DNA from: a bacterium
GTDB lineage: Bacteria > Eisenbacteria > RBG-16-71-46 > CAIMUX01
DNA length: 64,000 nt
Assembly (NCBI GenBank): GCA_030431975.1
Contig: JAUIHP010000009.1
Location: forward strand, 124,001 to 188,000
Direction of reading: 5' to 3'
In this document: piece after piece, positions 35,686 to 44,410 of the stretch
How the letters are laid out: every line of letters starts with the position of its first letter
How positions within the stretch are numbered: position 1 is the stretch's first letter
Notes under the pieces: generated by a model
Told to the model about the DNA's origin: nothing
The model's database searches: none
What the model saw: only the letters and a program-made list of their open reading frames with translations
Made by a program: the position numbers and the translations under genes

Positions 35686-36499
35686 ATGGCGATTGAAGGC
35701 GGATCCGTTGCTCCAGCCGGTCCGACGCAGTCCATCGACCTGGGTGACTACGAGTCCTGGAGTTCTCACTCACCCGAATTTCTGCTCCGTGAAGTCAAGA
35801 AGGTAGGCGGTTGGGGAGCGATCTTTCCGGATGAGGTCCCACGTTGGGCGAGCCGGGTTCGCAACTACTTCAACATCACCCCGCGAAAGCTACGAAGCCT
35901 GAGCTTGGTCCACCGGGCCCGGGCCCTGGCTGCCCTGGACCAGGAGGCGGCGCGATTCGGTCGGGGATCCCTCTCCTTCATGGAGAAACGGGCGCTGCAG
36001 AAGCAGCTCATCTACGTAGATGAGGCCGGACGCCACCTGGTTCCTGATGCACTGGGCGTCCACCCCCTACCACACGGGAAACGGAAAGGCCTCTCTCTGG
36101 AAGAAGATAAGCACCTACACCCGCGGCCAGCCCAACACCGTGTTCAAGTTGATCTCTCCCGACGGAACGGGTGGGTCTTTGGAGCTGATCCTCAAGAATC
36201 CCCCTCGATCCCGTTCCGAGCAGATTGCTTCCGGTCTCGGAACCGGCTTCGGTCGGTACGGAAGCTTGGGAGCGGGACGCACACGTCCCGATCGTACGTG
36301 GGGTGAATTCTTTCGGCCGAACGTCGACCTGAACTCGATCACCCGAGGCTCATACAACTACGCCGAAACCATGATTCGCGGGCTGGACGAGCACGAGAGG
36401 ATGGATGTGAAGCCGCACGAAGCCAGCCCGTCGTTCTACCTCAACCCTCCCGCCCATTCCGGGCTCAGCGATCGCGCGTTCCCCAAGGTCTCCTTGTAG
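35686..36499 (+). pseudogene. Hypothetical protein gene interrupted by a +1 frameshift
   Basis: An ATG at 35686 with an AGGAGG ribosome site opens a frame that reads sensibly to YVDEAGRHLVPDALGVHP and then turns to Arg/Ser-rich nonsense. A second frame from that point to 36499 reads sensibly (YHTGNGKASLWKKIS, TVFKLISPDGTGGSLELIL). The two join if one C is removed from the C5 run at 36063-36067, giving a continuous protein of about 270 residues. I do not recognise the family; there is no signal peptide or membrane segment. The cause could be a sequencing or assembly slip, a real mutation, or less likely programmed frameshifting. Confidence 0.65.
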
Positions 36500-36521
36500 G
36501 CTCACTCGATCGCCGGTCGAA

Positions 36522-36779
36522 TCAGTAGTCCAGCTGCTCTTCCGGGTTGGAGGCCGTCTCGCCCAGGGTCCAGATCCCACGCCCTGTTTTCAGCGCTTTC
36601 TTGCGGATCGGGCAGCCGTCCACGTTTTCGCGCTCGGCGATCCCGCGTAGCTCGACTTCGTCTTCGTCCGTACCGTCACAAAAGCCTATCGGACGCGGAT
36701 TGTTCACCGCCATCAGCTGCACCTTGAACTCACCGTGGTCCCATCGGGTCTGGTTCGCGTTGTTGTATTCGTGAATCAT
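36522..36779 (-). CDS. Small hypothetical protein
   Basis: 85 residues, no recognised family. The sequence has normal amino-acid balance (MIHEYNNANQTRWDHGEFKV, then GFCDGTDEDEVELRGIAER) and reads better than the opposing strand. Two cysteines about 25 residues apart are not enough to call a metal site. It converges with the frameshifted gene. Confidence 0.42.
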   Translation of the reverse strand: MIHEYNNANQTRWDHGEFKVQLMAVNNPRPIGFCDGTDEDEVELRGIAERENVDGCPIRKKALKTGRGIWTLGETASNPEEQLDY

Positions 36780-37139
36780 GGGACGACTGTAGCACCTCGG
36801 TCACGATGCAGGGAGCCCACTACCAGCTGGTAACTCCGCGAACTCAGCTGGGGATGCTCGATGGTCCTGAGCGATTCCGTTCGGATCCAGCGACGCATCA
36901 AGAGCCGTTATCGGTCCCTTGGAGTCTCGACGAAGGCAAAACCGTCTCGGTCGCCGACGTCAAAGGTCAGCGGCCGAGCGCAAGCGAGGTCCTCTGAACC
37001 TTCTTGTTGGTCGGATGTCTCTGCACCACCTCCCGGCCCGCGCTGGACCTTGCAAGAGACAAGCAGAGGTTCCGTAGCGCGCTGACTTGCCGGAGGCGCT
37101 TCGTCACGGCAGTAGGACTCATATCAATCTTCATCGGTC
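36780..37139. other. Intergenic region, no feature recognised
   Basis: 360 bases upstream of the small hypothetical gene and downstream of the BRCT-MerR-TPR gene. Short plus-strand frames (for example 36806-36997) have no ribosome site and implausible composition. I see no hairpin, repeat or RNA gene that I can support. Confidence 0.5.
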
Positions 37140-38699
37140 TTACTCCAGGTCTCGAAGGCAGGACCGAACGTGGTCGGCCCAGTCACTGCTGGGATCCTGT
37201 CGCAGATACAGCTCCCAATGCTGCCTGGCCTCGGCGTCCCGCCCCATGCTGTGCAGGACTTCACCAAGGTTGTAGTGCGCGTCCGCATATGTCGGGTCAG
37301 TGGCCAGCGACTTGCGCAGCGCCTTGACCGCTTCGGCCGGTCGGCCGACTTCGAAGAGGGCATTGCCGAGGTTGTTCCAGGCCTCGATGTAGCCGGGATC
37401 GATCTCGACCGCCTGCAGGAACCGTTGGATTGCTTCTTCCAGCCGGTTCATGCTCTGAAAGACGTTTCCGAGGTTGAAGCAGGCATCGGCCGACGGTCCG
37501 TCGACGGCGAGAGCATTGAGGTAGGCCTCGGACGCCTCTTTCAGGCGGCCGGCCTCTTCCAACTCGGCGGCCTGTTCAAACCAGTTCTCGGCTTCCGGCG
37601 AACGACCGGACGACTCCGAGTCGGAGTGCGATCGCGGGCCCGAACCGGCCCAGGCTCCCGAACCCGAACGCAAACCGGTCAGATCCGGAAACTGGAGCAC
37701 TCCTTTGTGGACCCTCGTGTCTTCCGGCGAGTCGCCACTCCCGGCCCCGGCGGACTCCTTGTGCGAGGAAGCCGCATCCCAGGATCCCGCGCCGGTCGTG
37801 CCCGTGGATCCCGAACCCATCGTGTCGGCCGCGTCGTTAGTGCTGGCAGCGTTGTTCGTGTCGGACGTGTTGTTCGCGTCGGACGCACCGGTCGTGTCGG
37901 ACGTGCCGGTCGAATCCACCAAACCTGAGGCACCGTCTCGGGAGCCCCCACCGTCTCCGGGCGCGGAGCCGCCACGGTGCACGCCGCCAGGTTTCGCGCC
38001 GGCTGAAGACCCGCCGATCGGCCTCGCGCCTCCGGCCTGTTCGGAATTCCCGCGCAACGGAATCTGCAGCTGCCCGGACGGATCCGCGATGGACCCATCT
38101 TCCAGGCGAATGAAAAGCCGGCCGTCCTCTTCCAGAATCCCAAGCTGGACCAGGCTCTTCCCCGCTCCCGGCAACCAGGACTCCATGTCCTCGAGGCTGT
38201 GACGGATGCGGTTGAGCGGAACCCCGGACTGGATCAGATCTTGCAGACGCTTGGCACTGGCGACTTGGCCGAAGTCAAAGTAGTAGAGCCGGTTGACGAT
38301 TTTGACCGGACGAATGAGACCCCGCCGCACCCAGGAATCGATCTCCCGCCGCTCGATCCCGAGAATCCGGCTGAGCTGCTGGGAGGTGTACAGCCGCAGC
38401 AACTCGTCGAGCCCGAGCTTGGCAAGAAACTCGGTCTCCGTGAGGATCTCGATCTCATGACCCTCCGCCTTGAGGCGATGGGCGACGGCCAGACTTCCCG
38501 TCGGTTTCCCGTCATCACAGAGGGCAGAGACGGCCTCGCCGAGCACGAGAAAATCGGTTTCCGCGGTCGGAGTCTTGTCATGCGTTGCGCCGACCATCTC
38601 GAGGAAGGCCAAGGCCTCCTCCCGCCGCATGGAGAGCAGTTTTCCGCTGAGGGCAACGTGGTGGCCGCGCAGGGTGTCTTTGGCCGGTGATTCGGTCAT
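37140..38699 (-). CDS. BRCT - MerR-type HTH - TPR protein with disordered linker
   Basis: 519 residues. Residues about 8-85 look like a BRCT domain (VALSGKLLSMRREEALAF, VGATHDKTPTAETDFLVLG). Residues about 98-175 form a MerR-like winged helix (YTSQQLSRILGIERREIDSW, LYYFDFGQVASAKRLQDL). A low-complexity linker follows at about 195-370 with Ser/Thr/Asn/Asp-Ala runs (SDTTGASDANNTSDTNNAAS). The C-terminal 140 residues are TPRs (AWNNLGNALFEVGRPAEAV, AHYNLGEVLHSMGRDAEA). I recall similar proteins in Planctomycetes; function unknown. DNA binding with TPR-mediated partner recruitment is the natural inference. A near-palindrome lies in the divergent promoter region. Confidence 0.82.
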   Translation of the reverse strand: MTESPAKDTLRGHHVALSGKLLSMRREEALAFLEMVGATHDKTPTAETDFLVLGEAVSALCDDGKPTGSLAVAHRLKAEGHEIEILTETEFLAKLGLDELLRLYTSQQLSRILGIERREIDSWVRRGLIRPVKIVNRLYYFDFGQVASAKRLQDLIQSGVPLNRIRHSLEDMESWLPGAGKSLVQLGILEEDGRLFIRLEDGSIADPSGQLQIPLRGNSEQAGGARPIGGSSAGAKPGGVHRGGSAPGDGGGSRDGASGLVDSTGTSDTTGASDANNTSDTNNAASTNDAADTMGSGSTGTTGAGSWDAASSHKESAGAGSGDSPEDTRVHKGVLQFPDLTGLRSGSGAWAGSGPRSHSDSESSGRSPEAENWFEQAAELEEAGRLKEASEAYLNALAVDGPSADACFNLGNVFQSMNRLEEAIQRFLQAVEIDPGYIEAWNNLGNALFEVGRPAEAVKALRKSLATDPTYADAHYNLGEVLHSMGRDAEARQHWELYLRQDPSSDWADHVRSCLRDLE

Positions 38700-38797
38700 C
38701 TGGAGAAGAGTAGCTACCCCTACTGGCTCTCGCCACCTGTGATGTCAATTGCTCGCCGTTGGTGATTCGGGTCCTGCAAATCGGAGACCGTCGTGAA

Positions 38798-38827
38798 TGG
38801 CCATTGCCTAAATTTGGTCAATGGCCA
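38798..38827. promoter_or_regulatory. 30-bp near-palindrome, candidate operator
   Basis: Left half TGGCCATTGCCTAAA and right half TTTGGTCAATGGCCA are inverted copies with only two mismatches in 15 positions, centred on AAATTT. The site lies between the start of the MerR-like gene (38699, minus) and the TMEM175-like gene (plus), where a MerR-family dimer would be expected to bind. Confidence 0.6.
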
Positions 38828-38915
38828 CTGATCAAGCTGGGGCGGCTAAGATTGAGGGGTGCCCGGGCACGGGCAAGGGAACCGCCACGAATCGGCCATC
38901 CGGATCTCGGGCCGA

Positions 38916-39773
38916 ATGTTCTTCGTCGGAACAACCAACCTCGATACGTCAATCGAATCGAGGCGAGCGCAAGAGGATCGAGCCATCTCACTCATCCGCG
39001 AAAAACTCCTCCACCTGCAACTGCGAGGCGACCGTGCTTTCCGCTGGCGCGGTGGTGACGTCTCCCGACTCGAAGGTTTGAGCGACGCGGTCTTTGCATT
39101 CTCCATCACGCTGCTCGTCGTCTCGCTCGACGTGCCGCAGACCTTCGACGAGCTGGCCCTCGTCATGCGGGGCTTCTTCGCGTTCGGCCTCTGCTTCTCT
39201 CTGCTCATCTACATCTGGTACAACCACTACGTCTTCTTCCGCCGGTACGGTTTGGAAGACCCGGCCACCGTGGCGTGGAACGGACTTCTCCTCTTCGTCA
39301 CGTTGTTCTACATCTACCCGCTGAAGTTTCTCTACGTGTGGTTGACCCGCGTCTTCCTCGGCGTCGAGTCGACGACCGCAACCGTCGTGACGGCCGAACA
39401 GATGCCATACCTCATGTGCATCTACTCCGGCGGATTCGTCGCCATCTTTCTCTGCTTCACCTTTCTCTATCTACATGCGCTTCGAAAGAAAGAGCATCTG
39501 CAACTGGACGAGCTGGAAGTGCACGAGACTTGGTCAAGTATCTACCTCAACTTGCTTCAGGCAGGAATCGGAGTGGTTTCGATTCTCATCGTCGTGCTCT
39601 GGGGAGGTCAGTCGGCTGCCTTCTTTGCAGGAGTGATCTACGCGCTGATCGGTCCGTCCGCCGCCCTGCTCGGTTGGATTCGAGGACGCCGATCCGAACC
39701 CCTGCGTCAGCTACCGCACGTCAAAGCCCGGCTCGAAGCCGCAGAACGCGGCGAGGGCTTTGCCATCGATTAA
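38916..39773 (+). CDS. TMEM175-like (DUF1211) membrane protein, putative K+ channel
   Basis: About 285 residues from the ATG at 38916. The frame opens with GTG at 38859, and neither start has a good ribosome site. The family signature RLEGLSDAVFAFSITLLVVSL occurs at about residue 47 (family consensus R-x-x-x-F-S-D-A-V-F-A-I). Further hydrophobic segments follow (GFFAFGLCFSLLIYIWYNHY, LLLFVTLFYIYPLKFLYVW, VVSILIVVLWGG). Bacterial TMEM175 proteins are tetrameric potassium channels without a P-loop. It is divergent from the BRCT-MerR-TPR gene. Confidence 0.82.
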   Translation: MFFVGTTNLDTSIESRRAQEDRAISLIREKLLHLQLRGDRAFRWRGGDVSRLEGLSDAVFAFSITLLVVSLDVPQTFDELALVMRGFFAFGLCFSLLIYIWYNHYVFFRRYGLEDPATVAWNGLLLFVTLFYIYPLKFLYVWLTRVFLGVESTTATVVTAEQMPYLMCIYSGGFVAIFLCFTFLYLHALRKKEHLQLDELEVHETWSSIYLNLLQAGIGVVSILIVVLWGGQSAAFFAGVIYALIGPSAALLGWIRGRRSEPLRQLPHVKARLEAAERGEGFAID

Positions 39774-39775
39774 GT

Positions 39776-40693
39776 CTAGCCGTCCTGCACCCACTCCACG
39801 AAAACGGGCGCACGCATCTGGCCGGCTTCGGTCATCTCGACATAGGAAACGATGCAGAAGAGCCCGGGATCCACCCAGGTCGTTTCCTCCAAAGACGTCG
39901 CCACAAACGGTTCCGGACGCACTCGCGATTCGAGTTCCGGCAGAAGAGTTCTCCGAACGACTTCATTCAGACCCGACCCGACGCGACCGACGCACCGAAG
40001 AGATCCGCCCTCGTCAGTAGCAACCACCAGGCTGCGCAGTCCACCCGTTTCGTCGACCTGAAATCCCATGATGACGCAGTAGACCGTCGTGCTCTTTTTG
40101 ATCTTGGTCCACGCATCGGATCGCCGACCAGGCAGATAGACACTGTCCATCCGCTTGGCCACGATGCCTTCCAGGTCCTGCTTCTTCGACTCTTCGAAGA
40201 GCTTCGTTCCGCGGCCGACAATGCCGTCCGAAAGAAGAATGCGCGCGTGGCCGATCGGCTCGATGATCGAACGAAGCCGTTCACGCCGATCCATGAGCGT
40301 TTCGTCCATCACCGCTTCGCCGTCGTGGTAGAGACAGTCAAAGGCGACGAACAGGACCGGACTCGACTTGGACATCCTGTCGATCTGCCCCGCCGCTTTC
40401 GTCCGCTCTCGTTTCAGCAGCAGTTGGAAGCTGGGCTTGCCGTCCTGAAGAGCAACGATCTCGCCGTCGAGAAGGACGCCCTCGGGTAAAGAATCCAGGA
40501 TGGAAAGCTCGGGAAATCGCGGTCGCAAATCATTGTCACGCCGGCTGCGAACGGTGGCCCCGGATTCGTCTCGCCGAACCAGAGCGCGAAAGCCGTCCCA
40601 TTTCCATTCGAAGAAATGGTCGTCCGAGTCAAAGGGATTGCGCCCAAGCTGAGCCAGCATCGGAGAAACGAAACGAGGTACCGAGAAGGTCAT
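39776..40693 (-). CDS. ligC: ATP-dependent DNA ligase (LigC/LigD-ligase type), catalytically intact
   Basis: 305 residues. The nucleotidyltransferase domain has the adenylation Lys in FFEWKWDGFRALVRR, motif III LLDGEIVAL, motif IV DLEGIVAKRMDS and motif V DAWTKIKK. The C-terminal OB-fold domain follows (VIMGFQVDETGG, RCVGRVGSG). It lies 223 bases downstream of Ku on the same strand. Its catalytic residues are exactly those missing from the LigD at 15004-17148, so it is the likely sealing enzyme of the end-joining pathway. Confidence 0.93.
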   Translation of the reverse strand: MTFSVPRFVSPMLAQLGRNPFDSDDHFFEWKWDGFRALVRRDESGATVRSRRDNDLRPRFPELSILDSLPEGVLLDGEIVALQDGKPSFQLLLKRERTKAAGQIDRMSKSSPVLFVAFDCLYHDGEAVMDETLMDRRERLRSIIEPIGHARILLSDGIVGRGTKLFEESKKQDLEGIVAKRMDSVYLPGRRSDAWTKIKKSTTVYCVIMGFQVDETGGLRSLVVATDEGGSLRCVGRVGSGLNEVVRRTLLPELESRVRPEPFVATSLEETTWVDPGLFCIVSYVEMTEAGQMRAPVFVEWVQDG

Positions 40694-40848
40694 GCCGAGA
40701 GCTTACCCGAGAAAGGCGCGGGACGAACGCCAAGGGACCGTGTCTCTCTTGAGCCGCTCAGGCCGAACCCACCCAGGCTCACCCCGATGCCAACCCCCAA
40801 CCCCCACTGGGGTTCAGCTGCGACCCGTGCCCCGCAGGGGCCTTGGCG

Positions 40849-40869
40849 CGCCGCTTGGAACAAGCGGCG
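40849..40869. terminator. Hairpin between Ku and ligase genes
   Basis: CGCCGCTT, loop GGAAC, AAGCGGCG: perfect 8-bp stem downstream of the Ku stop codon, without a T-run. A second small stem (AACCCC-CACT-GGGGTT) lies about 40 bases further on. They could attenuate or process the Ku-ligase transcript. Confidence 0.4.
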
Positions 40870-40916
40870 TGACAAGAGGGCTCGTCAGCTGCAACCCCAA
40901 CTACAAGACCCCGCGA

Positions 40917-41831
40917 CTACTGACCCGCCGACCTCTTGGCCCGAGTGGTACGAGTCGTCGACTTGGCAGACTTGGTCTTCTTGGCAGTCTTCGCCTTCTT
41001 CTTCACACTCTTGGCCGGAGCTTCGTCAACGGGTCCGTCCGTGCCGGTGCCCATGGCGTTGGCGATGCTTTCTTTGAGCGCGTCCATCAGGTTGATGATC
41101 TGCGGCTCTTCCGCCTCCGCGACCTCGACGATCTCCTTGCCTTCGACCTTCATCTGGATGAGTTCGGTCAGCTTGCCGACGTACTCGTCCTTGTAGTTTC
41201 CGTAGTCGAAGTTCTTGACCTTGCTCGCCTGGATCAGAGTTCGCGTGAGGTTGAGTTCCTCTTCACTGAGTTCCGGCGTCTGGATTTCGTCGTGGAAGGA
41301 CTCGGGCTTCTTCACCTTCTCTGCGTACTGCAGAACGGTCATCGCGATCATGTCGTCCATCGCCCGCAACAAAACCTTCTGCTCCCGACCGGAGATGATG
41401 ATCTGCCCGAACGCGACGAGTTCCTCTTCATCAATCCCGTGCCGAAACAGAGCATACGGCTTTTGGCCGACCGGGCCGTCCGGTACCAGATAATAGGTTC
41501 GACCGGCGTGATAGACCGGGTCGATCGACGAAGCGGGGACGAAGCCGTGGACCTCAATCGAGCGATCGCTCTGCTTCCTCAGCTTCTGCACTTCGTCGGT
41601 GTCGATGACGACGTACTGCCCCTTGGCAAACTCGTATCCGCTCACAATCTCGTCGTTGGGTATCTCGCCGTGGTTGGGACAGGTCTTCTGATACTTGACC
41701 CGGGTGTTGCACTCGGAATGGAGCTGATTGAGTCGGATGTCCGCTCCGGACTGCGAAGCGGTGTACGCCTTGACGGGCACGGATACCAAGCTGAGCTTGA
41801 TGAAGCCCTTCCAGCTCGAGCGTGGAGCCAT
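40917..41831 (-). CDS. ku: Ku protein (NHEJ DNA-end binding)
   Basis: 304 residues, typical bacterial Ku. It opens with WKGFIKLSLVSVPVKAYTA and contains LHSECNTRVKYQKTCP, the KGQYVVIDTDEV stretch and AMDDMIAMTVLQYAEKV. A Lys/Ala/Thr-rich C-terminal tail (KKKAKTAKKTKSAKST) is the kind that modulates DNA binding and ligase recruitment. Homodimeric Ku encircles broken DNA ends and recruits LigD. It is upstream of the intact ligase on the same strand. Confidence 0.96.
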   Translation of the reverse strand: MAPRSSWKGFIKLSLVSVPVKAYTASQSGADIRLNQLHSECNTRVKYQKTCPNHGEIPNDEIVSGYEFAKGQYVVIDTDEVQKLRKQSDRSIEVHGFVPASSIDPVYHAGRTYYLVPDGPVGQKPYALFRHGIDEEELVAFGQIIISGREQKVLLRAMDDMIAMTVLQYAEKVKKPESFHDEIQTPELSEEELNLTRTLIQASKVKNFDYGNYKDEYVGKLTELIQMKVEGKEIVEVAEAEEPQIINLMDALKESIANAMGTGTDGPVDEAPAKSVKKKAKTAKKTKSAKSTTRTTRAKRSAGQ

Positions 41832-41931
41832 ACGCGCCTCCTCGGGCCTGCGCCCGGAATGCGAGGAATCAATTGACCAGTCTCAAATAGATGATCGGCC
41901 GAGGACCGGCCGAGGTCAAGTCGGCGAGGAA

Positions 41932-43182
41932 TCAGGCGGACTGCTGAAACGACTGGCCCGTCGTCCAACGCTGCACGAGATGGAGCAGGTCCGCATTCGA
42001 AATCGGCTTGGAGGCGACCTCATTGAATCCGGACTCGTAGCAGATATCGATTTCCGCTTTGGTGGCGGTCGCCGTCAGCGCAATGATCGGCACGGAGTCC
42101 CCGCCACCCCGAATCGCCAGTGCGGCCTCGGTTCCGTCACAACCCGGCATGTGAAGGTCCATTAGAACCAGGTCAAACGGTCGCCCCTGCCTTCGGAAGT
42201 TGAGTACGGCTTGATACGCTTTCCAGCCGTCGCTCACGGACACGACTTCAGCGCCTCCACGTTCCAACATCGTCTTGAGAAGTCGCTGGTTCACGGGCTC
42301 ATCCTCTGCCAGCAACACCCGCGCCGTCACGGACTGCAACCTCGGCTTCGTGGAGTCGGAGGTCTCAGCGACGCCCTCGCGAGATGCCAGCAGCGTAGCG
42401 TGGCCGGTTATCCATGGAACCAGAGCGCGGAACGTCGAGCCCTTCCCCGGCTCACTGGCAACATCCAGATCCCCGCCCATGGCACGAACGAGTCCGCGGG
42501 AGATGGAAAGTCCCAGCCCGCTGCCCCCGAATCGCTTCTGAGTGGTGAGTTCTGCCTGACGAAACGGTAGGAAGAGGTCGCGTTGCTGTTCTTCCGTGAT
42601 TCCGATCCCTGTGTCTTCCACTTCGTAGCAGAGGTCGCTCCCGCACTTGCTGACGCGGACGACCACCCGGCCGGCCTCCGTAAACTTGATGGCGTTGCTG
42701 ACCAGGTTCACCAGGACTTGGCGCAGTCTTGCCGGGTCAGCGATCACCGTTCCGACGACCGCCGCGGAGACGTCACAGCTCAGCTCGACCCCCTTCTCCG
42801 TAGCCTGCGGCCGAAACAACTGGACGACATCCTCGACCAGGGTTCCGGGCTCGAACTCCACGTCGTTCCGACTGAACGCGCCCGAATCCAGGCGGGCAAT
42901 ATCGAGAACGCCTTCCAGGATCGAGAGGACGTGTTCACACTGTTTCTGGATGACTCGTATAGATTGGGTCGCTTCGCTCGAGCAGCCGTGTTCGACGGCT
43001 TGATCGGCGTGGCCCAGAATCGCGGATATAGGATTCTTCAACTCGTGGCTGACGGCGGCCAGCACCCACTCCAGGGAGTCCGGCGACCCCTCGGACAGGG
43101 CACGGGGAAATCCTTCCCGGCCGGACACGGAATCACCACACGCTGTGCGTGACTGCGGACGACTGGCATCCATGACGCGCAT
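41932..43182 (-). CDS. Soluble hybrid histidine kinase (HisKA-HATPase-REC)
   Basis: 416 residues. There is no sensor or membrane domain. The HisKA H-box is VSHELKNPISA (H46). The HATPase domain has NLVSNAIKFTEAG, DTGIGIT and GSGLGLSISRGLV. The C-terminal receiver has LLAEDEPVNQR, LVLMDLHMPGCDG and the conserved Lys in EVASKPISNA. It probably receives its signal from a partner protein. The first 30 residues are disordered. Confidence 0.92.
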   Translation of the reverse strand: MRVMDASRPQSRTACGDSVSGREGFPRALSEGSPDSLEWVLAAVSHELKNPISAILGHADQAVEHGCSSEATQSIRVIQKQCEHVLSILEGVLDIARLDSGAFSRNDVEFEPGTLVEDVVQLFRPQATEKGVELSCDVSAAVVGTVIADPARLRQVLVNLVSNAIKFTEAGRVVVRVSKCGSDLCYEVEDTGIGITEEQQRDLFLPFRQAELTTQKRFGGSGLGLSISRGLVRAMGGDLDVASEPGKGSTFRALVPWITGHATLLASREGVAETSDSTKPRLQSVTARVLLAEDEPVNQRLLKTMLERGGAEVVSVSDGWKAYQAVLNFRRQGRPFDLVLMDLHMPGCDGTEAALAIRGGGDSVPIIALTATATKAEIDICYESGFNEVASKPISNADLLHLVQRWTTGQSFQQSA

Positions 43183-43569
43183 TTCCTCGCTTCTGCTTCG
43201 CTATCGTTGCGACGGAGTTGAGGTCGGCGTGTCGGCCAGCCACCGGGAGGGTGACTCACGCAGGAAGTCCGTCCCATCCTCGACTTCCTAGGGCAATCAT
43301 CGGCCGGACGGTCCCGATCTGAAGGCGAATCCCGTCTACAGGGATTGAAACCGGCGCATTTCGTTTGGCTTTGGGCTTCCGACGGCGGGTCCTCACCCTC
43401 GCCCTTCGCGGGAATCCGCGGGTGCCCCGATCCCCTTAGGGTTTACCCTCAAACAACTTAGGGTCGTGCGCCAACAAGGGACAGTGGGGTGGAAGAGAAT
43501 GCGAAGCCACCCGGGCGATTCGGCCCACGACAGGAAAAAACTTCCAGGCAAAGTGTTGTAAACGAGACG
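43183..43569. other. Structured intergenic region, no gene recognised
   Basis: 387 bases between the hybrid kinase start and the end of the lipoprotein gene (both minus). Several short hairpins are visible: AATCCC-GTCTACA-GGGATT at 43328-43346, a CGCGG-GAAT-CCGCG stem near 43407, and AGGGT-TT-ACCCT near 43437. Plus- and minus-strand frames here are shadows. The region must contain the kinase promoter. A non-coding RNA cannot be excluded but I cannot name one. Confidence 0.5.
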
Positions 43570-44202
43570 TCAACGCCCGTCGGGAGGGGGCGGGAAGTCC
43601 GGAAGGACCGCCGCGGCCGCTCCCCAGGTCGTGGCATCGGAGACGGCCGGATCCCAACCCTGGCCCGGATCCCACGGAACACCGCCCCGGGACATCAACG
43701 CGGAGAGGCGCGCTCTTTGCTGAGGCCGGTGAGGATGAAGCAGAAGCTCCGTTTCGTTCCCGAAGACTTCTCGCCACTCGGCGCCCGGGTTCGCAAAGTC
43801 CGGAGGGCCCAGCCGTGACACAAGTCCGGGTCGCAGGGCCCCATACCGCTCCAAGGCGAGACGTGAAGCCTTGCGGCGGCCCAGTCCGTGGCGCACTTGC
43901 CCGAGAAACAGCCACGCAGGCGCTTCACTCGGGTTTTCCCGGACATAGGAGGCGAGTTCGTTCTCGGCCATCCGGAGCATCCCCGCACGCATATAGGCAT
44001 AACCGAGCATCCGGCGCAGGTCCTCTCCGTCTTCCCTCTGTTCGGCGCTGACGATCGCGGTGACCGGATCGAAGTCCAACTCCGGAGGCGCCGGCGCGCA
44101 ACCGAGATGGACACAGGCGAAACTGACGCTGACAAGAGCCAGGAAGTGGAGAGCTGTCCTGCGGGAAACGACTGTGCGCTGCCGTACGTTTTCATTCGAC
44201 AT
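43570..44202 (-). CDS. Putative lipoprotein with tetratricopeptide-like helices
   Basis: 210 residues from the ATG at 44202 (MSNENVRQRT). The longer frame to 44412 adds implausible sequence. The N-terminal hydrophobic core (HFLALVSVSFACVHLGCAP) contains a Cys that could be lipidated, though the -3 residue is atypical. Residues about 45-125 contain TPR-like helices (MLGYAYMRAGMLRMAENELA, AWLFLGQVRHGLGRRKA). The C-terminus is Pro-rich. Divergent from the DUF1800 gene. Function unknown. Confidence 0.62.
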   Translation of the reverse strand: MSNENVRQRTVVSRRTALHFLALVSVSFACVHLGCAPAPPELDFDPVTAIVSAEQREDGEDLRRMLGYAYMRAGMLRMAENELASYVRENPSEAPAWLFLGQVRHGLGRRKASRLALERYGALRPGLVSRLGPPDFANPGAEWREVFGNETELLLHPHRPQQRARLSALMSRGGVPWDPGQGWDPAVSDATTWGAAAAVLPDFPPPPDGR

Positions 44203-44410
44203 GGACTTAACCTGGCTCTCCCGCATCGCGAGACGATAGCACGGACGCGCCGTTGTTGAAGCCTGGCCCATTCTTCGGATTTTTTCCAACGAGCCGGCCG
44301 TTTGGGCTGCGGAATCCGAAGGCCCGTCCGATCCACTAGCCGGGGGGCATGATCGTTGGATCACGGCCGGACGCCGAGCGCGTCCTTCGCTGTTGCTCAA
44401 TGAGGTGTCC

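Noticed and set aside
36806-37327. Short plus-strand ORFs in the 36.8-37.3 kb gap
   Set aside because: No ribosome site, skewed composition, and the 3' part overlaps the well-supported BRCT-MerR-TPR gene.
43328-43351. CRISPR-repeat-like sequence (stem followed by GGGATTGAAAC)
   Set aside because: It resembles the 3' end of some CRISPR repeats but occurs once; there is no second copy, spacer series or cas gene in the window.
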